Positions 1 to 7,575 of a stretch of 59,709 nucleotides of DNA are shown here, in pieces; the stretch's first letter is position 1; each line of letters starts with the position of its first letter. The stretch is from Duganella qianjiadongensis (GTDB lineage: Bacteria; Pseudomonadota; Gammaproteobacteria; Burkholderiales; Burkholderiaceae_D): the NCBI RefSeq assembly GCF_009857915.1, contig NZ_WWCM01000024.1:1-59709 (forward strand). The letters are read 5' to 3'. A program made the translations under genes and the position numbers. The notes under the pieces were generated by a model. It was not told the origin of the DNA. It was given only the letters and a program-made list of their open reading frames with translations, and searched no databases.

Positions 1-66
1 CAGTTCAACGGGAAACGGGTACTGCTTCTTGGTTTTTGGCTTCTTAGTGGTCATTACGTCGGTCAT
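1..66 (-). CDS. 5' end of a leftward gene, product unidentified (possibly an IS256-type transposase)
   Basis: Only the first 22 codons lie in the window. They begin with ATG at 66-64, preceded on the minus strand by a good AAAGGGA ribosome-binding site, and encode a Lys-rich start (MTDVMTTKKPKTKKQYPFPV then EL). A second in-frame ATG four codons in is an alternative start. The basic N-terminus followed by FPxEL resembles what I recall of some IS256-family transposases, but 22 residues cannot establish this. The AT-rich stretch at about 105-122 could be an insertion-sequence end. The reading frame is open to the window edge. Confidence 0.5.
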   Translation of the reverse strand, partial: MTDVMTTKKPKTKKQYPFPVEL

Positions 67-163
67 GGAAAATCCCTTTCGGTATTATTTCATGACCCCG
101 GATTCACACTAAAATTCTGACAGGCTCAGTGAAACCTACCTGACTTCACGCGGGAGCAAAGTC

Positions 164-865
164 GTGCGTAAACTGATGCTGTTCATGGCACTGTTGCCTG
201 TGTTAACCAGTGCATGGGCGCAGGCGGGCTCGCACAAAATAAGTCGCAATACCTTCTATTCCGAATGCTCCAAGTCCTTTCCTAACTATCTGTTTACCGG
301 TGAGGCACGCAATTCCTTCGACGGAATTTTCGACTACTGGGAATCAAAACGATATGAGGATAAGCGCTGGCTTGCCTATATTCTGGCGACCGCATATCGG
401 GAAACCGCCGGAACCATGCTGCCGGTACGGGAAGGACTTTGTTCAAACGATCAATGTTCAATAGATGCGGTAACGGCATTATTTAAGAAGAACAATCGTC
501 CGGACTCTGAAAATTATGCCCAAGATGTGAATGGAAAGTCCTATTTTGGACGCGGCTTTGTGCAAATCACACACAAGCGCAATTATGCGCGGGTCGGTCA
601 GAGGCTAGGGTGGGGTAACGACTTGGTGGATCACCCAGAACTCGCGCTGCAAAGAGAAAAAGCCATTCCTATTCTTGTAGAGGGGGTGGTGCAGGGCCTG
701 TTTTCCAGAGATCCCAAGACGGGCGAGTGGCGTAAATTGTCCACTTATCTCAATGAGCGCGAGTCCGACTGGCTGGGCTCCCGCCGTATCATTAATCCCG
801 GCTCCAAACGGGCACAAATACCGGCGGAGTATGCGAAGAAATTCTACGCATGCCTGAGTAAATAG
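164..865 (+). CDS. Secreted GH19-type chitinase/lysozyme-like glycoside hydrolase
   Basis: A 233-residue protein with an N-terminal signal peptide (basic MRK, hydrophobic core, cleavage near SAWAQA). It should therefore act in the periplasm or outside the cell on peptidoglycan or chitin. The lysozyme-fold signatures are visible: ATAYRETAGTM (residues about 75-85, with the presumed acid Glu), GRGFVQITHKRNYARVGQRL, DLVDHPELAL, and a C-terminal RRIINPG followed by AKKFYACL. These match GH19-like muramidases common in phages and proteobacteria. The start is GTG with GGGAG nine bases upstream. Base composition is less GC-rich than the genes that follow, hinting at acquisition. It could be a phage-derived lysozyme, a wall-remodelling enzyme or a secreted antibacterial enzyme; no immunity-type gene lies beside it. 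Confidence 0.8.
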   Translation: MRKLMLFMALLPVLTSAWAQAGSHKISRNTFYSECSKSFPNYLFTGEARNSFDGIFDYWESKRYEDKRWLAYILATAYRETAGTMLPVREGLCSNDQCSIDAVTALFKKNNRPDSENYAQDVNGKSYFGRGFVQITHKRNYARVGQRLGWGNDLVDHPELALQREKAIPILVEGVVQGLFSRDPKTGEWRKLSTYLNERESDWLGSRRIINPGSKRAQIPAEYAKKFYACLSK

Positions 866-1017
866 ACAGGTCAATGCGGTTGGAAGGGCCTGGGCATGTA
901 TATTTCGGGGCAGAGGGTAGCCGTTTCGCGCCGCCCCCGGCTAGGTTCGTCGCATGCTGGTTGCCAGCAGTGGTGAGGCTCGGTGACAATAGGGCTAGCC
1001 CAACTGGAAAGTCCTGC

Positions 1018-2097
1018 ATGCCATCCGAGATACGCCCGCCGTTCCCCTGGCGCCGCTTCGGCGCCGATACTTTGTATATGCTGGGGTTTAATCTGGTCCT
1101 GGCGGTAGTGCTGACGTATTTTTTCAGCCATGGCCGCTATTTCTGGCTGACGCTGGTGGCCACCAATTGCATCGGTCTGTGTTCGTTTTTCTACATCGAT
1201 GGCTTGCGCCTGCTGTTGTGCCGGGGGCATACCGACAAACTCAACTGGCTGGTGTTCCTGCCGGTGGTGCTGACGGGGGTGCCGTTCGGTACGCTGGTCG
1301 GTTCACGTCTATCCAACTGGCTGGTCGGGACAGACGCGGTGTCGCTGGACGCTTTTGGCAGCGGCCGATTTAACGGCATGCTGCTCATCACGCTGGTGGC
1401 CACCATCATCGCTAGCACCCTGTTCAATAACCGCGACCGCGCCCGTCGCGCCGAAATGGCGGCCGCACTGGAAAAGGCACGGGCCGAGTCCATCCAGCGC
1501 CAGGCCCTGCAGGCCGAACTGCAGCTGCTGCGCGCCCAGATCGAACCGCACATGCTGTTCAATACGCTGGCCAACCTGCAGGGCCTGATCGCCATCGATC
1601 CGCAGCGTGCCCAGCAGATGCTGGACCAGCTGATCCAGCTCCTGCGCGCCACGCTCAGTTCCTCGCGCACGAAGAGCACCACGCTGGCCGAAGAATTCGC
1701 GCTGCTCGATGCCTATCTGGGTCTGATGGCGGTGCGCATGGGGGAACGTCTGCGCTACGCTTTTGAACTGCCGCCCGAACTGCGCGGTGCGCGGGTGCCG
1801 CCCATGCTGCTGCAACCGCTGGTGGAAAATGCTATTGCCCACGGCATCGAGCCGAATATCGATGGCGGCACCATTACCATCAGCGCGGCACAAGACGATG
1901 CCATGCTGGCGCTGACTGTCAGCGATACGGGGCGCGGCCCGCATGCCGGTGCCGGCAAGCCCGGAACAGGACTAGGCCTGCACAATACACGCGAACGCAT
2001 CAAGGCGCTGTATGGCGAGCAGGCTAGTGTGACGCTGGCTGCTGCCAGCCATGGCGGCGCTGTCGCCCGCCTCACCTTACCACTTACAACGCCATGA
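1018..2097 (+). CDS. LytS/YehU-type membrane sensor histidine kinase
   Basis: About 360 residues. Roughly four hydrophobic segments at residues 21-36, 43-62, 78-95 and 120-135 form a membrane sensor without a clear extracytoplasmic domain. A short coiled linker follows, then a His_kinase domain (PF06580 type) with the phospho-acceptor in LRAQIEPHMLFNTL (His178). The ATPase domain shows LLQPLVENAIAHG (N box), SDTGRG and GTGLGLHNTRERI. I chose ATG 1018 because GGAAAG sits 7 bases upstream; the frame is open further upstream to 874, but that part reads as low-quality protein. The stop overlaps the following response regulator by ATGA, so the two are translationally coupled and very likely cognate. 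The signal is unknown. Confidence 0.9.
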   Translation: MPSEIRPPFPWRRFGADTLYMLGFNLVLAVVLTYFFSHGRYFWLTLVATNCIGLCSFFYIDGLRLLLCRGHTDKLNWLVFLPVVLTGVPFGTLVGSRLSNWLVGTDAVSLDAFGSGRFNGMLLITLVATIIASTLFNNRDRARRAEMAAALEKARAESIQRQALQAELQLLRAQIEPHMLFNTLANLQGLIAIDPQRAQQMLDQLIQLLRATLSSSRTKSTTLAEEFALLDAYLGLMAVRMGERLRYAFELPPELRGARVPPMLLQPLVENAIAHGIEPNIDGGTITISAAQDDAMLALTVSDTGRGPHAGAGKPGTGLGLHNTRERIKALYGEQASVTLAAASHGGAVARLTLPLTTP

Positions 2098-2891
2098 CGA
2101 CTGCACTGATCGCCGAAGACGAACCGATACTCGCCGCTACGCTGGCGCATACGTTGCAAACCCTATGGCCTGAATTGCAGATCCTTGCCACTTGCCCGAA
2201 TGGCGTGAGTGCGCTGGAGCAGGCGCTGGTACTGCGTCCCGAGGTGCTATTCCTCGACATTAAAATGCCGGGCAAGACAGGGCTGGAGGCTGCCGAGGAA
2301 CTGGCCGAGCAGTGGAGCGGTCCGCAGCCATTTCCGCAGATCGTGTTCGTTACGGCCTATGACGAATATGCCGTTCAGGCCTTTGACCGTTCTGCGGCGG
2401 ACTACGTACTGAAGCCGGTAAGCGCGCAGCGGCTTGGCCGTACCGTGCAGCGGCTCAGGGAGCGCATTAACCAGCAGGCGGCACAAGGCACGCAGAGTGG
2501 CATGGACGCGCTGATCGCCCAGTTGCGCGCACTGGCACCGGCCATGCCGCCTGCGGCGCCGGTGGAGCGCCTGAACATTATCCGCGCTGCCGTCGGCAAC
2601 ACAGTACGCATGATACCGGTGTCCGATGTGGTGTACATGGAAGCCATGGATAAATACGTCAACGTGGTGACGGCCGATAGCGAAGCACTGATCCGTATGA
2701 GTCTGCGCGAACTGCTGCCACAACTCGACGACAAGATATTCTGGCAGGTGCATCGCGGTACCATCGTCAATTCGACTTGTGTGCAGAGTGCCATGCGCGA
2801 TGAGGCGGGCAAGATTTCGCTTAATCTGAAACACCGTAGTGAAAAAGTGCGCGTCAGCCCTCTGTACGCGCACCTGTTCCGCCAGATGTAA
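2094..2891 (+). CDS. LytR/AlgR-family response regulator (REC + LytTR)
   Basis: A 265-residue transcription regulator. The receiver domain (residues about 4-125) has the acidic pocket at Glu8/Asp9, the phospho-acceptor Asp55 in LFLDIKMPG, Thr87 and Lys107 in LKPV. The LytTR DNA-binding domain (about 162-263) shows VVYMEAMDKYVNVV, MSLRELLPQL and VHRGTIVN. This is the usual partner of a LytS-type kinase, and it overlaps that kinase gene by 4 bases. Genes of this type often regulate envelope or efflux functions. The convergent ABC/LolA-like operon just downstream is a candidate target by proximity only; I could not identify LytTR binding repeats. Confidence 0.92.
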   Translation: MTTALIAEDEPILAATLAHTLQTLWPELQILATCPNGVSALEQALVLRPEVLFLDIKMPGKTGLEAAEELAEQWSGPQPFPQIVFVTAYDEYAVQAFDRSAADYVLKPVSAQRLGRTVQRLRERINQQAAQGTQSGMDALIAQLRALAPAMPPAAPVERLNIIRAAVGNTVRMIPVSDVVYMEAMDKYVNVVTADSEALIRMSLRELLPQLDDKIFWQVHRGTIVNSTCVQSAMRDEAGKISLNLKHRSEKVRVSPLYAHLFRQM

Positions 2892-2921
2892 GGCAGGCTG
2901 GCGGCCTCGCTGGTCGCGGAA

Positions 2922-3947
2922 CTAAAAGCTGCGCTGCAAGGAGGCAATGGCAAGGCGGTGCGTGAGCAGGCCGGCCATGCCGTTGTACTGGCGCAGGCTG
3001 GCGGCCAACAGCCATGGACCGGATTTCCATGATGCCGAAATGGTGCTTACCTTGCTCTGGCTTTGCGGCTGCCACAATATATCTGCCGAGAGATCGAAAG
3101 TATCCCAGTTCTGTGCGGCGCGTACAAAGACGTTGCGCTGCTGTTGTGCAGTCGCGCTACGGTCCAGCCATGCTTCGCCGATCACGGAGAACTGGCGCTC
3201 CGTGGTCCAGGTAAAGCCTGCCAGCGCTTTGCCGCCGCGTCCGGCCTCTACCCAGCGCTGCTGGCGCCATTCGTCGTGCTTCTGCTGCCACAGCATGGAG
3301 GCATGCAGTTCCGTGCCTTCGTCGAGTACATGCGAAAATGACGCTCCAGCTTCCAGTCCGTTGCGCTGCGACAGGCGGAACACGGCATATTCGTCACGCT
3401 CGCCACGATGGCGATAGAGCCGCGCGGCCAGCGCCTCGTCATCGCGTGGCTGGGCTGCTTTACCATGGCCCGGATTAGCCAGTACCATGGTCAGCGCATG
3501 GTCTTCATCAAACGCTTCCTGTGCCAGCAGGGGGATGCCTTGCAGCGTGATGGGATTGAGTGCGCGCCGGTCTTCCTGCTGCACCACATCGAGCGGGCGA
3601 AAGGCATATCCCACATCCCAGCTCATGATTTTTTTACCGGCTGTCAGGAAACCGCCTGCTAGCGGGCTTTCTACCGCCAGCTCGTTCACCTGCAGTGCGC
3701 TGCTGCCATCCTGCTCGTGGTGCGCACTCAGGTTGCCGCGCAGGGTCTGTTCCCATGGGCTATCGAGCTGCCAGCGCAGTTCTCCCTGCTGGAAGAAACG
3801 GTGGCTGTCGGCGAGGCTGAGCGGATTGTTGCGCGTGGCCTGATGAAATTCGCTCTGCGCCAGCACGCTGGCGGAGATTTCGTTACTGGCCACGGCCTGT
3901 CCGCCAACAGCGGACAGGATGGCCAATGCTAGCAAAGAGCGCTTCAT
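2922..3947 (-). CDS. Outer-membrane beta-barrel protein of the LolA-like/ABC operon
   Basis: A 341-residue protein with a signal peptide (MKRSLLALAILSAVGGQAVA). The mature sequence alternates polar and hydrophobic residues, is rich in Trp, Gln and aromatic girdle residues, and ends in Phe (LQRSF), the classical C-terminal signal of BAM-assembled barrels. No specific porin family is recognised. It is the last gene of a five-gene leftward operon and overlaps the LolA-like gene by ATGA. By context it is the outer-membrane end of a trafficking or export route starting at the FtsX-type ABC transporter. Whether it inserts a substrate, forms a channel or is itself cargo cannot be told. Confidence 0.72.
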   Translation of the reverse strand: MKRSLLALAILSAVGGQAVASNEISASVLAQSEFHQATRNNPLSLADSHRFFQQGELRWQLDSPWEQTLRGNLSAHHEQDGSSALQVNELAVESPLAGGFLTAGKKIMSWDVGYAFRPLDVVQQEDRRALNPITLQGIPLLAQEAFDEDHALTMVLANPGHGKAAQPRDDEALAARLYRHRGERDEYAVFRLSQRNGLEAGASFSHVLDEGTELHASMLWQQKHDEWRQQRWVEAGRGGKALAGFTWTTERQFSVIGEAWLDRSATAQQQRNVFVRAAQNWDTFDLSADILWQPQSQSKVSTISASWKSGPWLLAASLRQYNGMAGLLTHRLAIASLQRSF

Positions 3948-4681
3948 AACTTGATATCGTTACGGCTAAGGTACATGGCATTGAACAGCTCATCGCCGAA
4001 CTGGCGCGGTTTGCTGCTCAGGGTCGTCACCACAGTTTCGCGTGCAGTCTGGACATCGTCGCGCAGGGTGATGCGGGTGACAGTGGGGCGGCCGTCGCGC
4101 TGCTCGATGAAGTAGGAAGCCTGCTTGAGCCGGCGCCCCGAACTGGCATACAGGTCAGCGTGCAGTGGTCGGTAGTCCTGCCGTGCCACCTGCAGCACCA
4201 CGCGCTGGTAGCTCAGTGTCTTGCGGGTGGCTGTCAGCTCCAGTTCCAGACAGGGCTGACCATCGCAAGTGCTCTCTCCCTTGATGCCGCCGTCGTAGTC
4301 GCCCGACCAGGTCATGGTAGCGATGTCGCCGGTGGAAGCATCGCCCAGCAGTTTCTGTAACGGCGTGATGCGCATCGGGCGGGCGCTGCCCGGTAACAGC
4401 ATCCAGAAATCATCGCCCGACATCAGTACTTTCTGGCCCACTTCGCCGGGGGAGCGGAACAGGATCAGGCTTTTGCCACCGGGGCGTATCAGTACCTGAT
4501 AGCGTTTTTCCTTATCCGGCTCGCCGTTCTTGTAAGTCTGGACCAGCGTTTCGATCTGGGCCGAACTGTCCGTCAGGCGGAAGGCATCGGCTTTTTTCAG
4601 TATGGTGGCAACGTCGCTGGCCTGAGCCAGTGTGCACAGGGATATCAGTAGCGCGCCAGCACCAGTAAGGAATTTAGACAT
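3944..4681 (-). CDS. LolA-like outer-membrane lipoprotein-sorting protein
   Basis: About 245 residues with a signal peptide (MSKFLTGAGALLISLCTLAQA). The mature part has the LolA-like pattern annotated as outer membrane lipoprotein-sorting protein (PF17131 type): an early segment on a probable hydrophobic half-barrel (DVATILKKADAFR), then RYQVLIRPGGKSLILFRSPGEVGQKVLM, DDFWMLLPGSARPMRITP and LTATRKTLSYQRVVL. Such proteins carry acylated substrates across the periplasm. The start at 4681 lies inside the end of the permease gene (8-base overlap). It sits between an FtsX-like permease and an outer-membrane barrel, which argues for a dedicated, non-housekeeping LolA relative. Confidence 0.82.
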   Translation of the reverse strand: MSKFLTGAGALLISLCTLAQASDVATILKKADAFRLTDSSAQIETLVQTYKNGEPDKEKRYQVLIRPGGKSLILFRSPGEVGQKVLMSGDDFWMLLPGSARPMRITPLQKLLGDASTGDIATMTWSGDYDGGIKGESTCDGQPCLELELTATRKTLSYQRVVLQVARQDYRPLHADLYASSGRRLKQASYFIEQRDGRPTVTRITLRDDVQTARETVVTTLSSKPRQFGDELFNAMYLSRNDIKL

Positions 4682-5906
4682 GGGATAAAGCCTCCACAAC
4701 GGATTGCTGCGCCGCCTTGCGGCTGACCAGCAGGGATGCCAGTGCCGACAATGCAGTGACGGCGATACCGGCGACGAGGAATAACTGCGGCGACAGTTCG
4801 ATCACCAGCGGATAGCCGGAGCTGCGGCCCGGTGGTGGTGGCATCTGCACTTTCAGCACCAGTAGCAGGTAGGCGATCAGCGCGGCCAGCAGCATGCCGC
4901 TGACGGCACCTGCTGCACCGAGCGACATACCCTCCAGCGTAAAGACGCGGGTGACTTCGGCCGGCGTGGCACCCATGGCGCGCAGGGTGCCGATTTCGCG
5001 GGTACGCTCCATCACTGCCATGGCTAGCGTATTCCCCACTGCGAACAGCACGATCACCAGCACGATGATGCCGAGGAAGCCGAAGATGCGGTTGTACAGA
5101 TCTTTGACGCTCTGGTAGAACTGCGCCATCTGCAGCCAGTCGCGCACTTCCAGTTTGCCTGCGGTTTCCTGCCTGAGCTGCGCCGTGACGCCAGCGGTAT
5201 CGTCCATTGCGTTCAGGTAGACGTGCAGCGAGCTGACTTTACTGGTTGCCAGCAGCGTCTGAGCGGTACTGATGTCGACCATGACCAGCCGTTTGTCGAG
5301 GTCGGCGATGCCGGTAGAGACTATGCCAGTCACGGTGACATCGACGGCACTCAGTGCGCCGGTGACGGTCGATGACATCAGCGTCAGGCCGCTGCCGGGA
5401 CGCGCATTCAGCGTGCGCGCCAGTATTTTGCCTAGCACGATGCCCGGGCCTTTGTCGGCAGGCCGGGCATCGAGCATTTCGCCAGTCACAGTTTGCATGA
5501 ATGGCCCTTTGACGAGAAATTCCTGCTGCGGGTCGACGCCCGTGCCGATGAAGATTTCGCTGCGCTCGCCGTTGCCTATCAGGCCGGAGAACTGCAGCCT
5601 AGGCAGCACCCGCTTCACTTCGGGCCGCGCCAGCAGGTTTTGCGCCAGACCGGTGCTGTTCTCGAGGCCGAATTCCAGCGGGCTGTTTTCGGCGCCGTCG
5701 AAGTAGTGGGGCGCCGCTACGATGACATGGCCGGTATCGCGCGCCGATGCTTCGGCCAGCGACTGGTAGGTGTAAAGTGCAAAGCCGCCTCCCAGCAGGG
5801 CGGCCGCAGTGCCGGTGGCGGCTATGGCCAGCGTTACCAGCGAACGGCGGCGGTTACGCATGGCGTTTTTAAGGGCCAAGCCCAGCCAGGGAAATTCAAT
5901 GCGCAT
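4674..5906 (-). CDS. FtsX/MacB/LolC-type ABC transporter permease
   Basis: About 410 residues. The topology is typical of type VII ABC permeases: one N-terminal membrane helix (RRSLVTLAIAATGTAAALLG), a large periplasmic MacB_PCD-like domain (residues about 50-270), then three helices with the FtsX signature (IVLFAVGNTLAMAVMERTRE then IGTLRAMGATPAEV). These permeases are mechanotransmitters that extract lipoproteins (LolCE) or drive periplasmic adaptors (MacB). ATG 5906 was chosen because it starts at the usual MRIEF-LA-KN pattern and overlaps the ATPase gene by 11 bases. A single permease implies a homodimer. No MacA-like adaptor is in this operon; the LolA-like protein takes that place. Confidence 0.88.
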   Translation of the reverse strand: MRIEFPWLGLALKNAMRNRRRSLVTLAIAATGTAAALLGGGFALYTYQSLAEASARDTGHVIVAAPHYFDGAENSPLEFGLENSTGLAQNLLARPEVKRVLPRLQFSGLIGNGERSEIFIGTGVDPQQEFLVKGPFMQTVTGEMLDARPADKGPGIVLGKILARTLNARPGSGLTLMSSTVTGALSAVDVTVTGIVSTGIADLDKRLVMVDISTAQTLLATSKVSSLHVYLNAMDDTAGVTAQLRQETAGKLEVRDWLQMAQFYQSVKDLYNRIFGFLGIIVLVIVLFAVGNTLAMAVMERTREIGTLRAMGATPAEVTRVFTLEGMSLGAAGAVSGMLLAALIAYLLLVLKVQMPPPPGRSSGYPLVIELSPQLFLVAGIAVTALSALASLLVSRKAAQQSVVEALSHV

Positions 5907-6594
5907 ACGAGCCTCCTGCCAGTACACCGTCGTCCAGATTGAGGGCTCGGTCACAATGGGCCAGCAGCCGTTCGTCGTGGGTGGCGACGAGGAAGGTGGT
6001 GCCTTGTTCGTGCGCCAGCTGCTGCATCAGTGCCACGATCTGGGCTGCTGTCACGGCATCGAGATTGGCGCTCGGTTCATCGGCGATCACAAGGCGGGGA
6101 TTTTTGACGATGGCGCGGGCGATTGCTACACGCTGGCGCTGGCCGCCCGAGAGCTGGTCTGGCCGGTGCTGGCCGAACGCGCCCAGACCAACGGCGTCCA
6201 GTGCTGCGGCCACGCGACGCTGCCGTTCGCTGCTACTGATGCCCAGCAGGTAGAGCGGAAAGTCGACATTGTCGTGGGCGCTCATGACGGGCACCAGATT
6301 AAAGCTCTGGAACACAAAGCCTATGGTCTGGCGCCGCAAGGCTGTGCGTTCCTGTTCGTTGTGCGCAGCCACGGTGGCGCCGTCGTAGCGCACTTCGCCG
6401 GCATCGGCGCTGTCGAGCAGGCCGCATAGATTGAGCAGTGTGCTTTTGCCACTGCCGGAAGGGCCGGTAATGGCGGCGATTTCGCCACGGGCGATGTCCA
6501 GGTCGATACCACGCAAGGCGTGGATGGTATCGCTGCCCAGCGTGTAGCTTTTGCGCACGCCACGCAGCGCTAGCAAGGCGGTGGTGTGGTTCAC
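5896..6594 (-). CDS. LolD/MacB-type ABC transporter ATP-binding protein
   Basis: A 232-residue ATPase with Walker A GPSGSGKST, Q loop VFQSFNLVP, signature LSGGQRQRVAIARA, Walker B LVIADEPSANLD and switch His in ATHDE. It is closest in pattern to LolD/FtsE/MacB ATPases, which couple to FtsX-type permeases such as its downstream neighbour. I placed the start at GTG 6594, which overlaps the stop of the upstream gene (GTGA) and gives a protein of family length beginning VNHTTALLALRGVRKSY. The frame remains open far upstream but runs through the neighbouring gene. Confidence 0.9.
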   Translation of the reverse strand: MNHTTALLALRGVRKSYTLGSDTIHALRGIDLDIARGEIAAITGPSGSGKSTLLNLCGLLDSADAGEVRYDGATVAAHNEQERTALRRQTIGFVFQSFNLVPVMSAHDNVDFPLYLLGISSSERQRRVAAALDAVGLGAFGQHRPDQLSGGQRQRVAIARAIVKNPRLVIADEPSANLDAVTAAQIVALMQQLAHEQGTTFLVATHDERLLAHCDRALNLDDGVLAGGSYAH

Positions 6595-7235
6595 AGGCCC
6601 AGCTCCTTCAGGCGCGCTACGGCACTGGCCTGCTGGCTGGTGCCGGGCAGGGCGGCGACCTTCTGCAGCCAGCTGATCTCGTCCTTGCTGCGCTGCTCCT
6701 TGCTGGCCAGGCGGGCAGCGGCTGCATACAGATTGGCGCGGAACTGGTCGCTCGCCTGTGCCAGTGCAGGCGAAGCCAGCGCGGCCTCCAGTGCGCGCTT
6801 GCCCTGGCTGCGGCGGTTCATGAAGTCGGGCAGCGCCATCAGCGTATTGGCAGCGACCAGCCGTACTTCCAGACTTTCCGGTGTGCCGTTGAAGAGAGCA
6901 ACATCGTTGGCAGGCGTGAGCAGCGCTACTGCTTTTTCCAGCATGTCGGCGCCTTTTTCCGTGTACTTCATTTTGTCCCAGGGCATACTGGCATCGCGGC
7001 CCTTGAGCGCATACGCCGCGCCTTCGTAAGCCATAGGCAGGGGATGGCCGGGGAGGCTGGCCGCCATGGCATGGAAAGCTTCGATGGCGCTGTCGGCAGA
7101 GCCGCTCCTGCCTTCGGCTGCCGCCATGAACTGCTGGCGGGCCTGATTGAAGCTGGCCGGTGCGACTTCCTGCGGGGCGGCGCCAGCGCCGGCGCATAAC
7201 AGGCAGATGAACAGGGCGAGAGCAGTTTGTTTCAT
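6591..7235 (-). CDS. Exported helical-repeat (TPR-like) protein, first gene of the LolA-like/ABC operon
   Basis: A 214-residue protein with a clear signal peptide (MKQTALALFICLLCAGAGAA). The mature part is alpha-helical and Ala-rich with TPR-like spacing (PMAYEGAAYALKGRDA, then MLEKAVALL, KRALEAALASP, RANLYAAAARLA and SAVARLKELGL). No known family could be named. The start has GGAGGAAACC directly before ATG. It is promoter-proximal, and its stop overlaps the ATPase start. A periplasmic scaffold role for the ABC/LolA-like system is an inference from position only. Confidence 0.7.
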   Translation of the reverse strand: MKQTALALFICLLCAGAGAAPQEVAPASFNQARQQFMAAAEGRSGSADSAIEAFHAMAASLPGHPLPMAYEGAAYALKGRDASMPWDKMKYTEKGADMLEKAVALLTPANDVALFNGTPESLEVRLVAANTLMALPDFMNRRSQGKRALEAALASPALAQASDQFRANLYAAAARLASKEQRSKDEISWLQKVAALPGTSQQASAVARLKELGL

Positions 7236-7575
7236 GGTTTCCTCCGTTGGGTGATCGATAGCCTGCAGACTATCGAGGCACGTGGCAGAGCACCATGACA
7301 GTGCGATGAAACCGGCTTTACGGGCGGCGAAACTAGCTCGCTACGGCGCGAAATAAGGCCTGCAATCGGGCAGGGAGAAGTTGAGCAGACATGCGATGAT
7401 GCGTTGGGTTGTGTGGTGTTTTTGATATCATTAGGCGAGGCACTATGATACGGCGCGAGCGACTGACAGCACAGATGGACAGCTGGCGGCAAAGCGGCCG
7501 CACTGACTCGCTCTGTTCTGTCAGCGTTGCACAGCGGGGCTGCCTGTCTGGTGTCGCGGGTTCCGGGCCATGTGC
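7236..7575. other. Intergenic stretch upstream of the ABC/LolA-like operon
   Basis: This 340-base gap lies between two leftward genes. The part nearest 7235 holds the ribosome-binding site and a near-perfect palindrome (7255-7276, listed separately). The rest contains an AT-richer patch around 7405-7435. A short rightward frame (7445-7618) has a plausible GAGG site, but it overlaps the real end of the leftward gene and its translation is Arg/Ser-rich without recognisable features. I see no terminator with a T-run. Confidence 0.5.
7255..7276. promoter_or_regulatory. 22-bp palindrome, probable operator of the ABC/LolA-like operon
   Basis: The central 20 bases read CGATAGCCTGCAGACTATCG, flanked by a matching T/A pair. 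Ten of eleven base pairs of the dyad match; the one exception is position 7262 against 7269. It sits 20-41 bases upstream of the first ATG (7235), where a repressor or activator site would be expected. The odds of such a dyad by chance at this spot are low. The cognate regulator is unknown, and the nearby LytTR regulator usually binds direct repeats rather than this kind of dyad. Confidence 0.5.
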
